Source of the DNA: Pseudisothecium myosuroides
Lineage: Eukaryota > Streptophyta > Bryopsida > Hypnales > Lembophyllaceae
Length of the DNA stretch: 64,000 bases
Direction: 5' to 3'
Assembly: GCA_951799445.1 (NCBI GenBank)
Contig: CATOGU010000108.1
Location: 372,001 to 436,000 of the forward strand
Shown here: one piece after another, positions 12,724 through 23,074 of the stretch
Numbering within the stretch: position 1 is the stretch's first letter
Layout: the number at the start of each line of letters is the position of its first letter
Position numbers and translations under genes: made by a program
The notes under the pieces: model-generated
What the model was told of the DNA's origin: nothing
Databases searched by the model: none
The model's input: only the letters and a program-made list of their open reading frames with translations

Positions 12724-13224
12724 CTACTTGCTTTTCAACAGAAACATTTCTTTCTCCATCTTCTCGATGGATTCTTTCAACGAGAGGGCCGCCAAGCGTG
12801 TCGCCTCCATGTGAGCTGCCGCGAGCTTTCGGTCGCGCTTGCCTTCCGAAACGAAGGAGGCAAGCTTCACGTCAAGAGCTTCAAAGTTAGTCCTCATAAC
12901 TCCTTCTATGGCCGCAAACCTCGCGTCCATGGTTCCGAACTGCGGGTGGCCCACCAGCTGGTTGGCGACCACCCCAGCACCCACAATCCAGCCGTAGGTG
13001 CTGAGCAAGAACCTCGGCGCCTCCCCAAATTTCTGGCAAACGAAAAAATACACAACGGCATTAAAAAACAAAATATACAACGAAAAAAAGAATGAAGGAC
13101 GACCCAGACGAAACAAACAAGTACAGTACCTCGTGTACAGTACCTCGTGGGTGAGATAAACGGCCATGGAAGGTGCGGTGACCGCAGCGGCCATGCAGCG
13201 CTTCACAGCTGTGAACCCCACCAT
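12724..13224 (-). CDS. Small two-exon (or longer) gene, unknown protein
   Basis: Two minus-strand exons join in frame: 13224-13144 (27 codons) and 13032-12724 (102 codons plus stop). A phase-0 intron separates them, with a GAG|GTACTG donor and TTTGCCAG acceptor. The donor context is itself duplicated (GTACTGTAC twice). The spliced product is about 129 residues: a short hydrophobic, alanine-rich start, a middle FGEAPRFLLSTYGWIVGAG segment, then an amphipathic Lys/Glu-rich helix to the end. The frame is open upstream of the first Met to a possible acceptor (AATTGTAG) at about 13234, and a GC-rich exon-like block with a CAAGTAAGT donor ends at about 13304, so more 5' exons are likely. I do not recognise the family. 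Confidence 0.5.
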   Translation of the reverse strand: MVGFTAVKRCMAAAVTAPSMAVYLTHEVLYTRYCTCLFRLGRPSFFFSLYILFFNAVVYFFVCQKFGEAPRFLLSTYGWIVGAGVVANQLVGHPQFGTMDARFAAIEGVMRTNFEALDVKLASFVSEGKRDRKLAAAHMEATRLAALSLKESIEKMEKEMFLLKSK

Positions 13225-13610
13225 CGCTAATTCGCTACAATTAAGTTACACGCGCTCAACCAAATAAACGCAATAAACAAAGGCACAAGATCTGTGACTT
13301 ACTTGCATGATATATAACGAAGATCGCCACTCCCCGAGTCCCCGCCCGCCCCAACGTCGCTCTGCCTCCGCTGCCAAGCTTTTAGATACACAAAAGAAAT
13401 TAAGAAGACTAAAACCCTATCAATATAACAATATAAAGAACTAACACAAATAATACAAATAACACTTAGATCTAGGCTTAAACAAATATAAACAGGCTTT
13501 AGTACCAAACTAGTTTAGCGCGACGAAAAGCGAGCTCATCCGTGCAGAAGGAACTGAAAATGAGAGAGGAAGAATGAGTGTTGTGTTCAGGCTTAAATAG
13601 TCTTCTAGAA

Positions 13611-13770
13611 TTCCCACCCTACAAGACCTAAAGAGAACTAAAAAAAATTCCCACCCTACGAGACCTAAAGAGAACTAAAAACAATTCCCACCCTACGAGA
13701 CCTAAAGAGAACTAAAAACAATTCCCACCCTACGAGACCTAAAGAGAACGAAAAAGAACTCCCACCCTAT
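13611..13770 (+). repeat. 37-bp tandem repeat, about 4.3 units
   Basis: Units starting TTCCCACCCTAC recur at 13611, 13648, 13685, 13722 and 13759, exactly 37 bp apart. They contain GAGACCTAAAGAGAACTAAA. The array lies upstream of the small minus-strand gene and runs directly into the ~200-bp dispersed repeat at 13767. Confidence 0.9.
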
Positions 13771-13969
13771 ACCTCGCAGCTGCAAGAATACAATGCATTC
13801 GGGAGTACACGGTTACATCTTTCTCAAAGGAGGTACATCGGTGTAACCTGTCCCTTTATAAATGCGTGTAGTCTTTTGTAACCGGGGGTTTGGGGTTGGT
13901 ACAGGTGCTAGCCGTCTACCTACCATTGTATCTTGACAGGACTTAAACAAATCATTTATGACTACAGTG
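13767..13969 (+). repeat. Dispersed repeat of about 200 bp, copy C
   Basis: Near copy of 9853-10074 in the same orientation. It leads without a break into copy 2 of the large duplicated segment; copy 1 retains only the last 80 bases. The duplication boundary therefore lies inside this repeat. Confidence 0.8.
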
Positions 13970-16256
13970 AGTTAAAGAAGTTGCAACGGCCAACGGCTGC
14001 AATTAAAGGCTTCGTGTTTAAGTTTTTAAACCAAAGTTGGATGTTGGAGCCCTTAGCTGTTAAATATATTTGGGGTCGCTTTACATTTAAATTATTAAAA
14101 TTCTTAGTATGGAATTGAAAAATTGATAATACAAATGATTTGAATACAGTAATAAACAATGTGCATCCTATATTTCTATTTTTTTCAAAAAATATTGGAA
14201 ACAAAGTTAAATAAACAACAACAAAAGTTATTTTAGAGTTGAAAATCCATAACTACTCCAAAACAAGAACTCTTCATAACTTAACACTCACTCACCAAAA
14301 TAAAATGATATAAAGCTTCAAGTCAAGAATTTGCATTTTTGGGGGGAAGAATTTAAGGGTTTAGGGTTAGTGTCAAAAAAAATGAAAAAAAATCATATAT
14401 TATATAAAAATTATGATTAAAAAACCAAAATCTTACTATAGATGTATATTCTAGTGCACAACATCACGGTCAAAACCAAAGTTATTGGGTCACTCTAAAA
14501 TTAGAAAATAAAAAAATCAGGGTTAAAGTCCTAGAGTTCATATTGCTTTAAAAATCACAAATTCACAAATTTTTGCTAAATTTCTAGTTAGAATTTAAAT
14601 TATCCTTAATGAACCTCATTTCATTAGTTGAACTCAAAATAGTTCAAGAAACATTTTTATGGATGAAATTTACATCATTTTGATGATTGCCAGCATTGAA
14701 ATGAAACAAGACTTATTTAGCTTTCGTATAAAAAAGATCAACAAAATCGCATATTTTTGGTAAAAATGCCACTGTGGACAAGAATAATGAAAGATGGTCA
14801 ATTAGGGGGTTTAGGGTTTAGGGTGTATGTTTGGGTTGGGCAATGGCATACATATTAGTAAGTATTTTAAGTTTTAAAGAGAAATCTTCAATAACACATG
14901 GACCCTATAGCAAGAAGCTACCATAATGTGGCACATTCGGTGTAAATCATTACACCCCATTAACAAAGGTATATACATTGTGTACCTTTTCCTTTGTTAA
15001 TTTGTGTCGACTTTTGCTAATTTGTGCGGTTTTAGGCCTACCTTGATTGGTTTTTGGCTGTGATTCCAAGAGTACCACTCTTGCATTCTAATTCATCACC
15101 CCAAAAAAGTTATGGTTGTTTTTAGTCCACAATTTTCGACGTTGGCAGCAAGTTCTACCAGGGTTTTTTATTTTTTATTTTTTGGAGGTGTGGCCCTATC
15201 TTTTGCAATATTGTTTCAAATGAAGAATTTTTGCCCCCCATCTGGATTGATTTTTTTCCTTCTTTCCAACGGGACAAGTTTCGCCTTCAAATTCATCCCG
15301 AGGAAAAAGTTACATTTGGGAGGCACTTCTTCTTCGAACTCAATGCTTTCATTTGGGTTTAGGGCCTTCCACTGTTTGGGGTTTAGGGTGTTTTTGTGGC
15401 CTTTTTTTCATAATTCTACCTCACTCATGAATTCATTTTGAATTTTTGATCCCTCCTCTTTTGTGGAAGAAATGTAAGGGGGCCATGTTCAAAGGATTTA
15501 GGCCTCATTCTTAGGGATGTTTTTTATGATGAGAATTCGTGCCTTCTTTCAAGATTTTGTTTGTCCTTTTTTCAAAAGACATTTTGAGAGTTTAGGGTTG
15601 CAATAGTTTTGGGTTTTTATTTGCATACCATCCATGGTTAACATGTCCGGCGACCCCTCTACCGTAGCAATCGTCTTAGACAAAAATGAAGAGCCATTCA
15701 GGGAGATGAAAGGATTTGGGGCTTATGGCCCTAAACCGCTTCTATGTAGGGTTTAGGGTTTAGGGTTTAGGGTTCACTAAAAACAACAATAGTAGGGGGA
15801 ATGAGGGTTGATTTCATTGACCTTTGGGTAGTATAGCCATAATCAAAGCTAATTTTCAAAAGGAAAAAGGGTTTAGGATTTTAGGGTTTAGGGTTCATTA
15901 GAAACAACAATAGTGGGGGAATGAGGGTTGATTTCATTGACCTTTGTGTAGTAGGGTCATAAATAAATCTAATTTAGATTTATGTGTATGGATTTATATA
16001 TATGTGGAAAGCTTTGAATCATCTCATTTTGATTTATGAGTCAAACGTTATTAGGATTTTTAGTTTGCAAGCAGTTATAGATTGTCTATTCTAAAATAAA
16101 CTTTAAAGTTGTTTATTTCACTCAATTTTCAATTTTTTTCAAAAAAAATAAAATTGTAGGATGTAGATTGTTTATTACAATATTGCTACCATTGGGATTG
16201 GCATTTTCCAATTCCACAATTAAACTCTTTACAATTTAGTTTTGAACCATTCTCTA
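13927..16256 (+). repeat. Large duplicated segment, copy 2 (no MITE)
   Basis: Matches 433-3006 minus the MITE. Differences are scattered single bases, for example at about 14013, 14825, 15201, 15250 and 15984. TTAA at 14003-14006 is the unoccupied piggyBac site. The match stops sharply after CATTCTCTA at 16256, where a sequence starting GGGTAAACATGAGG begins. In copy 1 the same point continues into CTTCTTTCTACATAC. Confidence 0.9.
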
Positions 16257-16574
16257 GGGTAAACATGAGGTAATTGGAGCCACAAAAGGTGTCACACTTC
16301 CTTTTTTGAGCTTTGATTGTGAATAATTTTAATTGATTCTTTGATAGTTTCTAAAAAATTACACTAATGTATTCAACATTGTATGTAATTTCGGGAAGAT
16401 GAATCACATCCATATATAGAAATGTATATGTATTCAAAAAGGACAAAAATGTGGGTGTCACGCTTGCTTTTTGTGCTAAATAGTGCTAAATTGGATGATT
16501 AGTGGGACGTTTTGGATGAATACGCGTTTGGCGCCTTCACGAACACATCCAAGTTCAAACTTCGGATTCAGGTG

Positions 16575-16735
16575 TAGCCGTTTCTCTTCTCGCTGAGTCC
16601 TGGCGCTCTTTCCTTCTCACCGAGCTGTAGCCGTTTCCCTTCTCGCTGAGTCCTGGAGCTCCTTCCTATTCACCGAGCTGTGTAAACTTTGTGTTGGGTT
16701 AGCCGTTTCTCTTTGCGTTGAATCGTAATTCTCTT
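16575..16735 (+). promoter_or_regulatory. 53-bp repeat in the upstream region of the transposase gene
   Basis: TAGCCGTTTCTCTTCTCGCT recurs at 16575 and, with small changes, at 16628 and about 16698. Each copy has pyrimidine-rich TTCTC runs and CACCGAGCTG. The pyrimidine-rich, GC-moderate composition in front of a gene fits a plant core promoter or leader, but this is inference. Confidence 0.3.
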
Positions 16736-17388
16736 CCCTTCTCACCAAGTTCTGTAGAGCACGCTGTTAGAACCATTTGGTCTACTGTGCTTAAGGTTTG
16801 CCGCAACCCATGAAGTGGAGGGTTTAGGGTTTACATAATCGCTAAAGCCCTCAAGGAATTTCAGCTGTGCGCAGTTGGTCCGAACTTTGGCACGGAGAAG
16901 GGCTTCCTTGCCACGATTGTTGAACGGCACCAACGTTAAAGGTTTAGGGTACCACATTGAAGTGGAGAAATTTGAACATCAGCTGCGGTTCAAGTTTAGG
17001 GTTGCTCCGGTTTAGGGTGAACTTGGATTTTGATGTACAACTGAATGGGAAGTGCGCCGTTGCAATAGGGTTTGTCATTGGAAGATCTTGAATGCATTCA
17101 AAGCTACATTAGCTTGGAGAATTCAGGTGCGTTCATTGTTGCGCCGCTGTCCACATTTTTTTTTTGCGGCACTGGTTGGTTGTTAGTATGATTTCATGGC
17201 GGCAAAAACAATGCTTTATTTGAATCACTGTTGTTCCTGTTGGTGCCGGCTGAAAGGTATGCTCGATTTTTGCGTTTAGGGTCTTTAGATGTATTTAGGG
17301 TATGCTCCGTGTCTTTCCAGGTTTAGGGCATGTGCGGGCTGATGTATATTTGCCTCCGTGGGTGTATTTCCAGAACTGGACCTTCGAA

Positions 17389-20300
17389 ATGGCTGAATCT
17401 GAAATTATCAGGGGTCCTGTAGAGGAAGACGCTTACCAGGCTTGGTCCGCAGAGAAGCGGAAGGCGTCTGCACGTGAGCGAACACGGCGATGTCGGGCTA
17501 GAAGAAAGGCAGGTTTGGTCAAAGAAGAAGTAGCAGCTACTTTAAGAACAGAACAGGGAGAATTTCAAAGTTTTGAACATTGTGCCTCTAGGGCCAGTAG
17601 AATTAGCCAAGACATTGCCAGGGAGATTGCAAAGTTTGCCTATTCTCGCTTGGAAGAATACGATTCTAACATTCAGCACCTTACTGTGCAAAAGTTTTTG
17701 GGTCACAGTTACATGAAAGACATGATTCCACCATTCCTTAGTAACTTGGAAACTATCAAATTGCAGCACAATGTTGTTTCTAGTGTGAAAGAGGGTATGA
17801 GAGAACATTTGGTTGGTGTGAAACCATCAAAGATTGTTATGGCTAAAGATATCTTGTGCACCTTTGCTTCATCTTCAGTGGCTGGGAGTGGTAGAGGGTT
17901 GGCTGCTGTGTTGGGAGTGGACAGGAGAAACATATCGAAGGCGCGGGGTAGACGCCTTGTTTTGGATGGTACAAAGGATGCTTTCTGGTTACATAATCGT
18001 AGAAAAATTCGTAGCGATTCGCTTGCAGAGAATGTCAAGGCCGCAGTGGAGCATTGGTGGGCTCATGAGACCACGGTGTCTCCAAATCGGAAGGATATTG
18101 TCAGTTTTCATGAAGGTCTAAGACAATGGGTTTCGCATCCAACACATTTCCTTCAATGCTCACAGGTATGGCTTGATAATTACTTGTATTTCTTGCTGAT
18201 GTGATGTGATGCTCGATGCTGTGCTTAAGATGTGTTTACGATATAGTGCTGTTGCTGCTGTACATCATGGAACTTCTGTGTTGGAAGTGGGGTGCTTTGG
18301 AGACTTTCGAGCTGAGAGGGTTTAGGATTTCGTGCTTGCTATTAGTACGTTCAATGCTTTTATCCTACTTGCGTGTTGAAGGTGGTGCTTCAGATACTTA
18401 GAACCATTTGGTGCTTGTTCTCGTAGTGAATGGTAGCATAGAGCTGAACAAGCTGCCGCTGTGCTGTGGTGCTTGCGCTTAGGGTGCTTCAAATAGATAT
18501 TCCTTGCTTTTGTCTTGCTTTTGTGCTGAAAGTGGTGTGCTTCAGATACTTAGAATCACTGGTTGCTTTTGCTTGTAGTGAATGTTAGCACATCAACCAT
18601 GTTCCTGCTGTGGTGCTGAAGTGGTTTGGTTAGGGTGCTTAGGGTGCTGGGTTGCTTGTGGTTAGGGTGCTTAGGGTGCTGGGTTGCTTGTGGTTAGGGT
18701 GCTTAGGGTGCTGGGTTGCTTGTGCTTAGGGTGCTTTCACTTTGTCCTACTTTTGTGCTGAAGGTGGCATGCTTAGGGTGCTGGGTTGCTTGTGCTTAAG
18801 GTGCTTAGGGTGCTGGATTGCTTGTGGTTAGGGTGCTTAGGGTGTTGGGTTGCTTGTACTTTGGGTGCTTTCACTTTGTCCTACTTTTGTGCTGAAGGTG
18901 GCATGCTTAGGGTGCTTAGGGTGCTGGGTTGCTTGTGCTTAGGGTGCTTTCATTTTGTCCTACTTTTGTGCTGAAGGTGGCATGCTTAGGGTGCTTAGGG
19001 TGTTGGGTTGCTTTGGCTTGCAGTGAATGTCAGCACATGAATGCTTCTGCTGTTGTGATTTTTCTGATTTGTGTTAACTGGTGTGCAGCTCGAATTTTAT
19101 ACGGCTTTCAAGGACAGGAATCCTGACCTCATTTGTAGCTTGACTTCTTTTGAGTACTTGAAGCCCTGGTGGGTGAAGCGGTTGAGAATGTGGAACACCT
19201 GCTGCTGCCGATACCACCAGGAGTTGACGGAGCTAATGATTGCTCTCGACATTATGAGGACCGATAGACAAGGAATTCATTCAGATTGTTTGTGTGATTG
19301 TGTGATGCTTTGTGGTGGCTTAGGGTGTGGTGAGGGTTTGGGTAGTATGTGTAAAGCTCATCTTCAAGTTTATGAGAGGTTGACTAACCTTTGGACATCC
19401 ATTTTATGCAAAAAAGAGGAACTGTCAATGTGGCACAAGCGGGATTGTTTAATTGGTAAATGCGTGGATTGTGGAATCCAGTTGCTTCATATCTGTCCTC
19501 AAGAAATGACATCTCAGCAGATCGTGAAGTGGAAGTGCATCGGATACAAGGTGGTGGAGACAACAGAGGAAGGAAATCCAAGGAAAGCTTCAACCTTGGA
19601 ATATAAAGAAACGACTCCCCGTGAGTTGATCGATTACCTCAAACCTAAGTTGCAAGCATTTGTGTTGCATAATTATGTAGCATCTTGGCAGGATTATCAA
19701 TTTAAAGAGTTGTTTACCTCTGTTCCGCCTAGCACTTTAATCTCTTGCATTGATTTTTCAGAAAATTATACTTTTAAGATTCAAAATGAGATACAAAGTA
19801 TGCATTGGCATAATGATCAGGTCACCATCTTGGTTCATATTACTTACAAGTTGAATCCTGCTTGGAGCAAAGATACCAATGAGCCTCTTTTGTTGAAAGA
19901 GATTCATTATTATGTATCTGATGATAGAAGTCATGATTCTCTTTATGTTCAGCATTGTCTGATGCTGAATTGGGAACATGTGAAGGGCCAAGGTTTCACT
20001 CCCAATAACCACATAGTCTGGTCAGATGGATGTAGTGGACAATTTAAGAGTGCACGAGCTTGGTATTTTATTAGTAGATATCCTACGTTGACTAGCAGTG
20101 CCACATTGATAGATGGTTGCCAAATGTCTTGGAATTATTTTGGTTCTGGGCATGGGAAGGGGGAAGTAGATGGTGCAGGTGCCTTGCTGAAGAGAGAGAT
20201 CCGTACGGAGCAGTTGAAAACAGATGGGAGGAAGCTACAGAGTGCTGCTGAGATTGTTCAGTTCTTAAATGAGCAGGCTGTGAAGGTGCATGCAGGGCCC

Positions 20301-21023
20301 CGAGGTGCACGGTGTGAGACACATAAATTTTTTTGGCTGATTCCCAAAACTGGATTGGGTAGTGTGGATAGGAGTGACACCAGGCAAGCTGAACGGGTGC
20401 CGGGCAGCATGTCTAACCATCAATGCCGTTCGGTGACTGCTAGAGACCCAACACTTATCCAATATCGGCACTTGTCTTGTTTTTGCTATGTTTGTTTAGG
20501 GTATGAGACCCAGCATACATGCTATCAAATTGACCATGTGCCAGAGTTCACTTTGTTCAGGTTGAGACCCAAAGCTCCATTTCAAGCTCGGAGACTTTAT
20601 GATGCAAACGAGCAGATTGAAGCTGGCACTGATGGAGAGTGGATTGCAGATGGCTTGTGCGTGGGGGACAATGTTGCTGTGCGTGCACCACTGGAAGAGG
20701 AGCCATGGTGGCTCATGATCGTTGTCAAGGCAACGTACATTGTTGAAGAAGCTTTCACTGACCCGGATGAGAACACCTATGTCCCTGGGGATGTTGTTTT
20801 CAATGGAATTTGGTATGAGAGGCTCAAAGAAGGGAGTCGAACTTATTTGCTGAGGAATGACAGAGAACCAAGTACAATTTATAGCCACATTGTTCTTTGT
20901 TCCAAATTTAGTTTGTCACCTATAGCACATCCTATCAAGAGTCGTTTATCAGGATTTGAGTTGAAGATAGATGTCAAAGAGATTATTGATGAGGCCCTGA
21001 GGGGTGCTGTGCTACTGGACTAG
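17389..21023 (+). CDS. Two-exon DDE-like transposase (SDG / GHGKGxxDG type)
   Basis: Exons 17389-18165 and 19089-21023 join in phase 0, with a CAG|GTATGG donor and GTGTGCAG acceptor, giving about 903 residues. The frame is open back to 17302, but the Met at 17389 has the better context (GAAATGG). Residues 10-40 are strongly basic (RERTRRCRARRKAG) and likely bind DNA. After the junction comes a Cys/His-rich region (CCCRYH, CLCDC, CVDCG). The likely catalytic core follows: IDFSENY (Asp about 481), VWSDGCSGQFKS (Asp about 572) and GHGKGEVDGAG (Glu 618/Asp 620). This motif set occurs in a large, poorly described family of transposase-like proteins in animals and plants. The spacing suits an RNase H-fold DDE/D enzyme; activity is inference. 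The frame is uninterrupted, unlike most other element genes here. Confidence 0.75.
18622..19015 (+). repeat. Minisatellite inside the transposase intron (GCTTAGGGTGCTGGGTT)
   Basis: The 923-bp intron is filled by repeated GGTTAGGGTGCTTAGGGTG and GCTGGGTTGCTTGT words. A larger period of about 145 bp includes CTTTGTCCTACTTTTGTGCT. Reading frames across it are low-complexity shadows. The TTAGGG core looks like the telomere unit but lacks its third T. Confidence 0.8.
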
Positions 21024-21100
21024 AAGTTCAATGTCCTTGTAATCTGCCCTTCTCACCGTATTTTTATTCAATACGATTCAGTCAATACGATTCAATTTTC

Positions 21101-22300
21101 CAACGCTTGTACATCAAAGACTTGGTTCAATGCCTGAATGCTGATTTTGATTTCTGTAAATTGATCTTACTTTCAATGACTAGTACTGCATTGAACACCA
21201 AAGACTGAGAACTAAGACATGGGTCCAGGCATTTGGGGTTGCTTTCTAGTCACGTCCATGTGAGAACTGGAATTTAAACAGCCATAAGAGCACCGCAGTA
21301 AATCAGTATCATTTATATCGTTTTGGGGTAGTTCTGCTGAGGTTTTCATGCGTATGTATATGCTGTCAGAATTCCTTCAGGGCTCATCGGATGCCACAGC
21401 CAGTCTAAAAGCTGGCTTGGATTTTCGGTACAAGCTCATTAGATGCCACAGCCCATCAAGGAAAGCTGGCTCTGATTTTTGGTCGAAGAGTGCTGCTTTG
21501 CACCTCTTTATTAGCGATTCAGAATTTGAGATGTCAGTACCAATTAAAAAAGATCCAAGTAAGAAAGATCCAATTAGCCATGCTCTTGGAATTTGAATTG
21601 TTTAGGTGGATCCTAAGGCAGAGATTCCCAAAACTGCCATTTTGTATCATCAGAAATTTAGGTTGTCCCAAACAAAAAATTGATTTTTGGGTTGAGGGTG
21701 GAATGCAAAGCGGTGCTTTGTAAAGCTTGATATATATAATTTAAGACTTTTAAAAATGACTCTCAAATATACTCATTCTTAGGCATGAATTTAAAAAATT
21801 GTCAAATACATATAGAATTAGAAGGTCTAAAATTTTGGTAATGCTTTTTCATGTTCCATACCTAAATTATTAATTTTGTGTGATTAAAAATCATGAATTT
21901 TTTTTATGACAAGTAGATTTCTAAATTCATGATCACTTGTGCAATTACATAATTTGACATATGCATAGACATTATGAAGAAGACTTCAATTTACTTTTAC
22001 CACCTTTGAAATCAATCATTATACTAATTATTTCAATCTATATGTGATATTGTTGGTAATCTTTTATCCTAACTGATTCCAATCAATATCATTTTTTGCC
22101 CACCACTAAATGGGTCAATTAATTTGGGCACTTATCACTTTCATTTTGTGCCACCACTAAATGCCCGTATCAAATAGTTGGGCAAGTATGAATTCCATTT
22201 TAGTCCCACCACTAAGTGGGATGAATTAGTTTGGACACTTATCAAATCCTTTTTCTTCTACAACTTGATGGTCTCAATTATTGTGTAATTTTAGGGATCA
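21101..22300. other. Spacer with degenerate CCACCACTAAATGGG repeats
   Basis: AT-rich sequence with no gene. From about 22095 to 22215 there are three loose units of about 65 bp containing CCACCACTAA(A/G)TG and GGGCAAGT-like words, leading towards the 99-bp array. Confidence 0.4.
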
Positions 22301-22364
22301 TGGGCCATTTTCATATAACATGGCAATTGGAGCCATCAGAACACATTTTATTCCCATTTTGTTG

Positions 22365-22965
22365 AACAACACCAATTCATGATTTACACTAGTGTGTAAT
22401 TTTAGGGATCATGGGAAATTGGAGCCAAAGACACTTCACATTCCCATTTTATTTCACAAAATTAACAACACCAATTCATGATTTACACTAGTGTGGAATT
22501 CTAGGGATCATGGGAAATTGGAGCCAAAGACACTTCACATTCCCATTTTATTTCACAAAATTAACAACACCAATTCATGATTTACACTAGTGTGGAATTC
22601 TAGGGATCATGGGAAATTGGAGCCAAAGACACTTCACATTCCCATTTTATTTCACAAAATTAACAACACCAATTCATGATTTACACTAGTGTGGAATTCT
22701 AGGGATCATGGGAAATTGGAGCCAAAGACACTTCACATTCCCATTTTATTTCACAAAATTAACAACACTAATTCATGATTTACACTAGTGTGGAATTCTA
22801 GGGATCATGGGAAATTGGAGCCAAAGACACTTCACATTCCCATTTTATTTCACAAAATTAACAACACCAATTCATGATTTACACTAGTGTGGAATTCTAG
22901 GGATCATGGGAAATTGGAGCCAAAGACACTTCACATTCCCATTTTATTTCACAAAATTAACAACA
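22365..22965 (+). repeat. 99-bp tandem array, about 6 units
   Basis: GGGATCATGGGAAATTGGAG recurs with its central GATC at 22407, 22506, 22605, 22704, 22803 and 22902, exactly 99 bp apart. The units are almost identical (one C/T difference in ACACCAATTC). A more diverged partial unit precedes them at about 22295. The array ends directly against the broken NDUFAF7-like pseudogene. The ATTGGAGCCA core also occurs at the left end of the transposon at 16257. Confidence 0.95.
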
Positions 22966-23074
22966 CATTCAATTCTCCTAAAGATCTCCAGTTAGAATCT
23001 TTTCTGATGCGGAACAATGAAAAGCCTTGGCATGCTTAAAAAAGCTTTCAAAAAGCAGAATTCAGGGTAATTAC

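Larger units (their letters stand above)
16257..21100 (+). mobile_element. DNA transposon carrying a DDE-like transposase gene (right end not located)
   Basis: The left end is defined by the abrupt break in the duplicated segment at 16256/16257. It starts GGGTAAACATGAGGTAATTG, related to the first bases of the window. The body contains a promoter-like GC-richer stretch, the transposase gene and its 3' flank. I could not find an inverted copy of the left end downstream. The right boundary is therefore nominal: the end of the gene plus a short 3' flank. The 99-bp array at about 22.4 kb contains a related ATTGGAGCCA word in direct orientation. Confidence 0.6.

Noticed and set aside
16257..21100. 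Assigning the 17-21 kb transposase to the KDZ superfamily.
   Set aside because: The motifs around the acids (IDFSENY, SDGCSGQFKS, GHGKGEVDG) do not resemble the KDZ motifs I know, so I leave the superfamily open.
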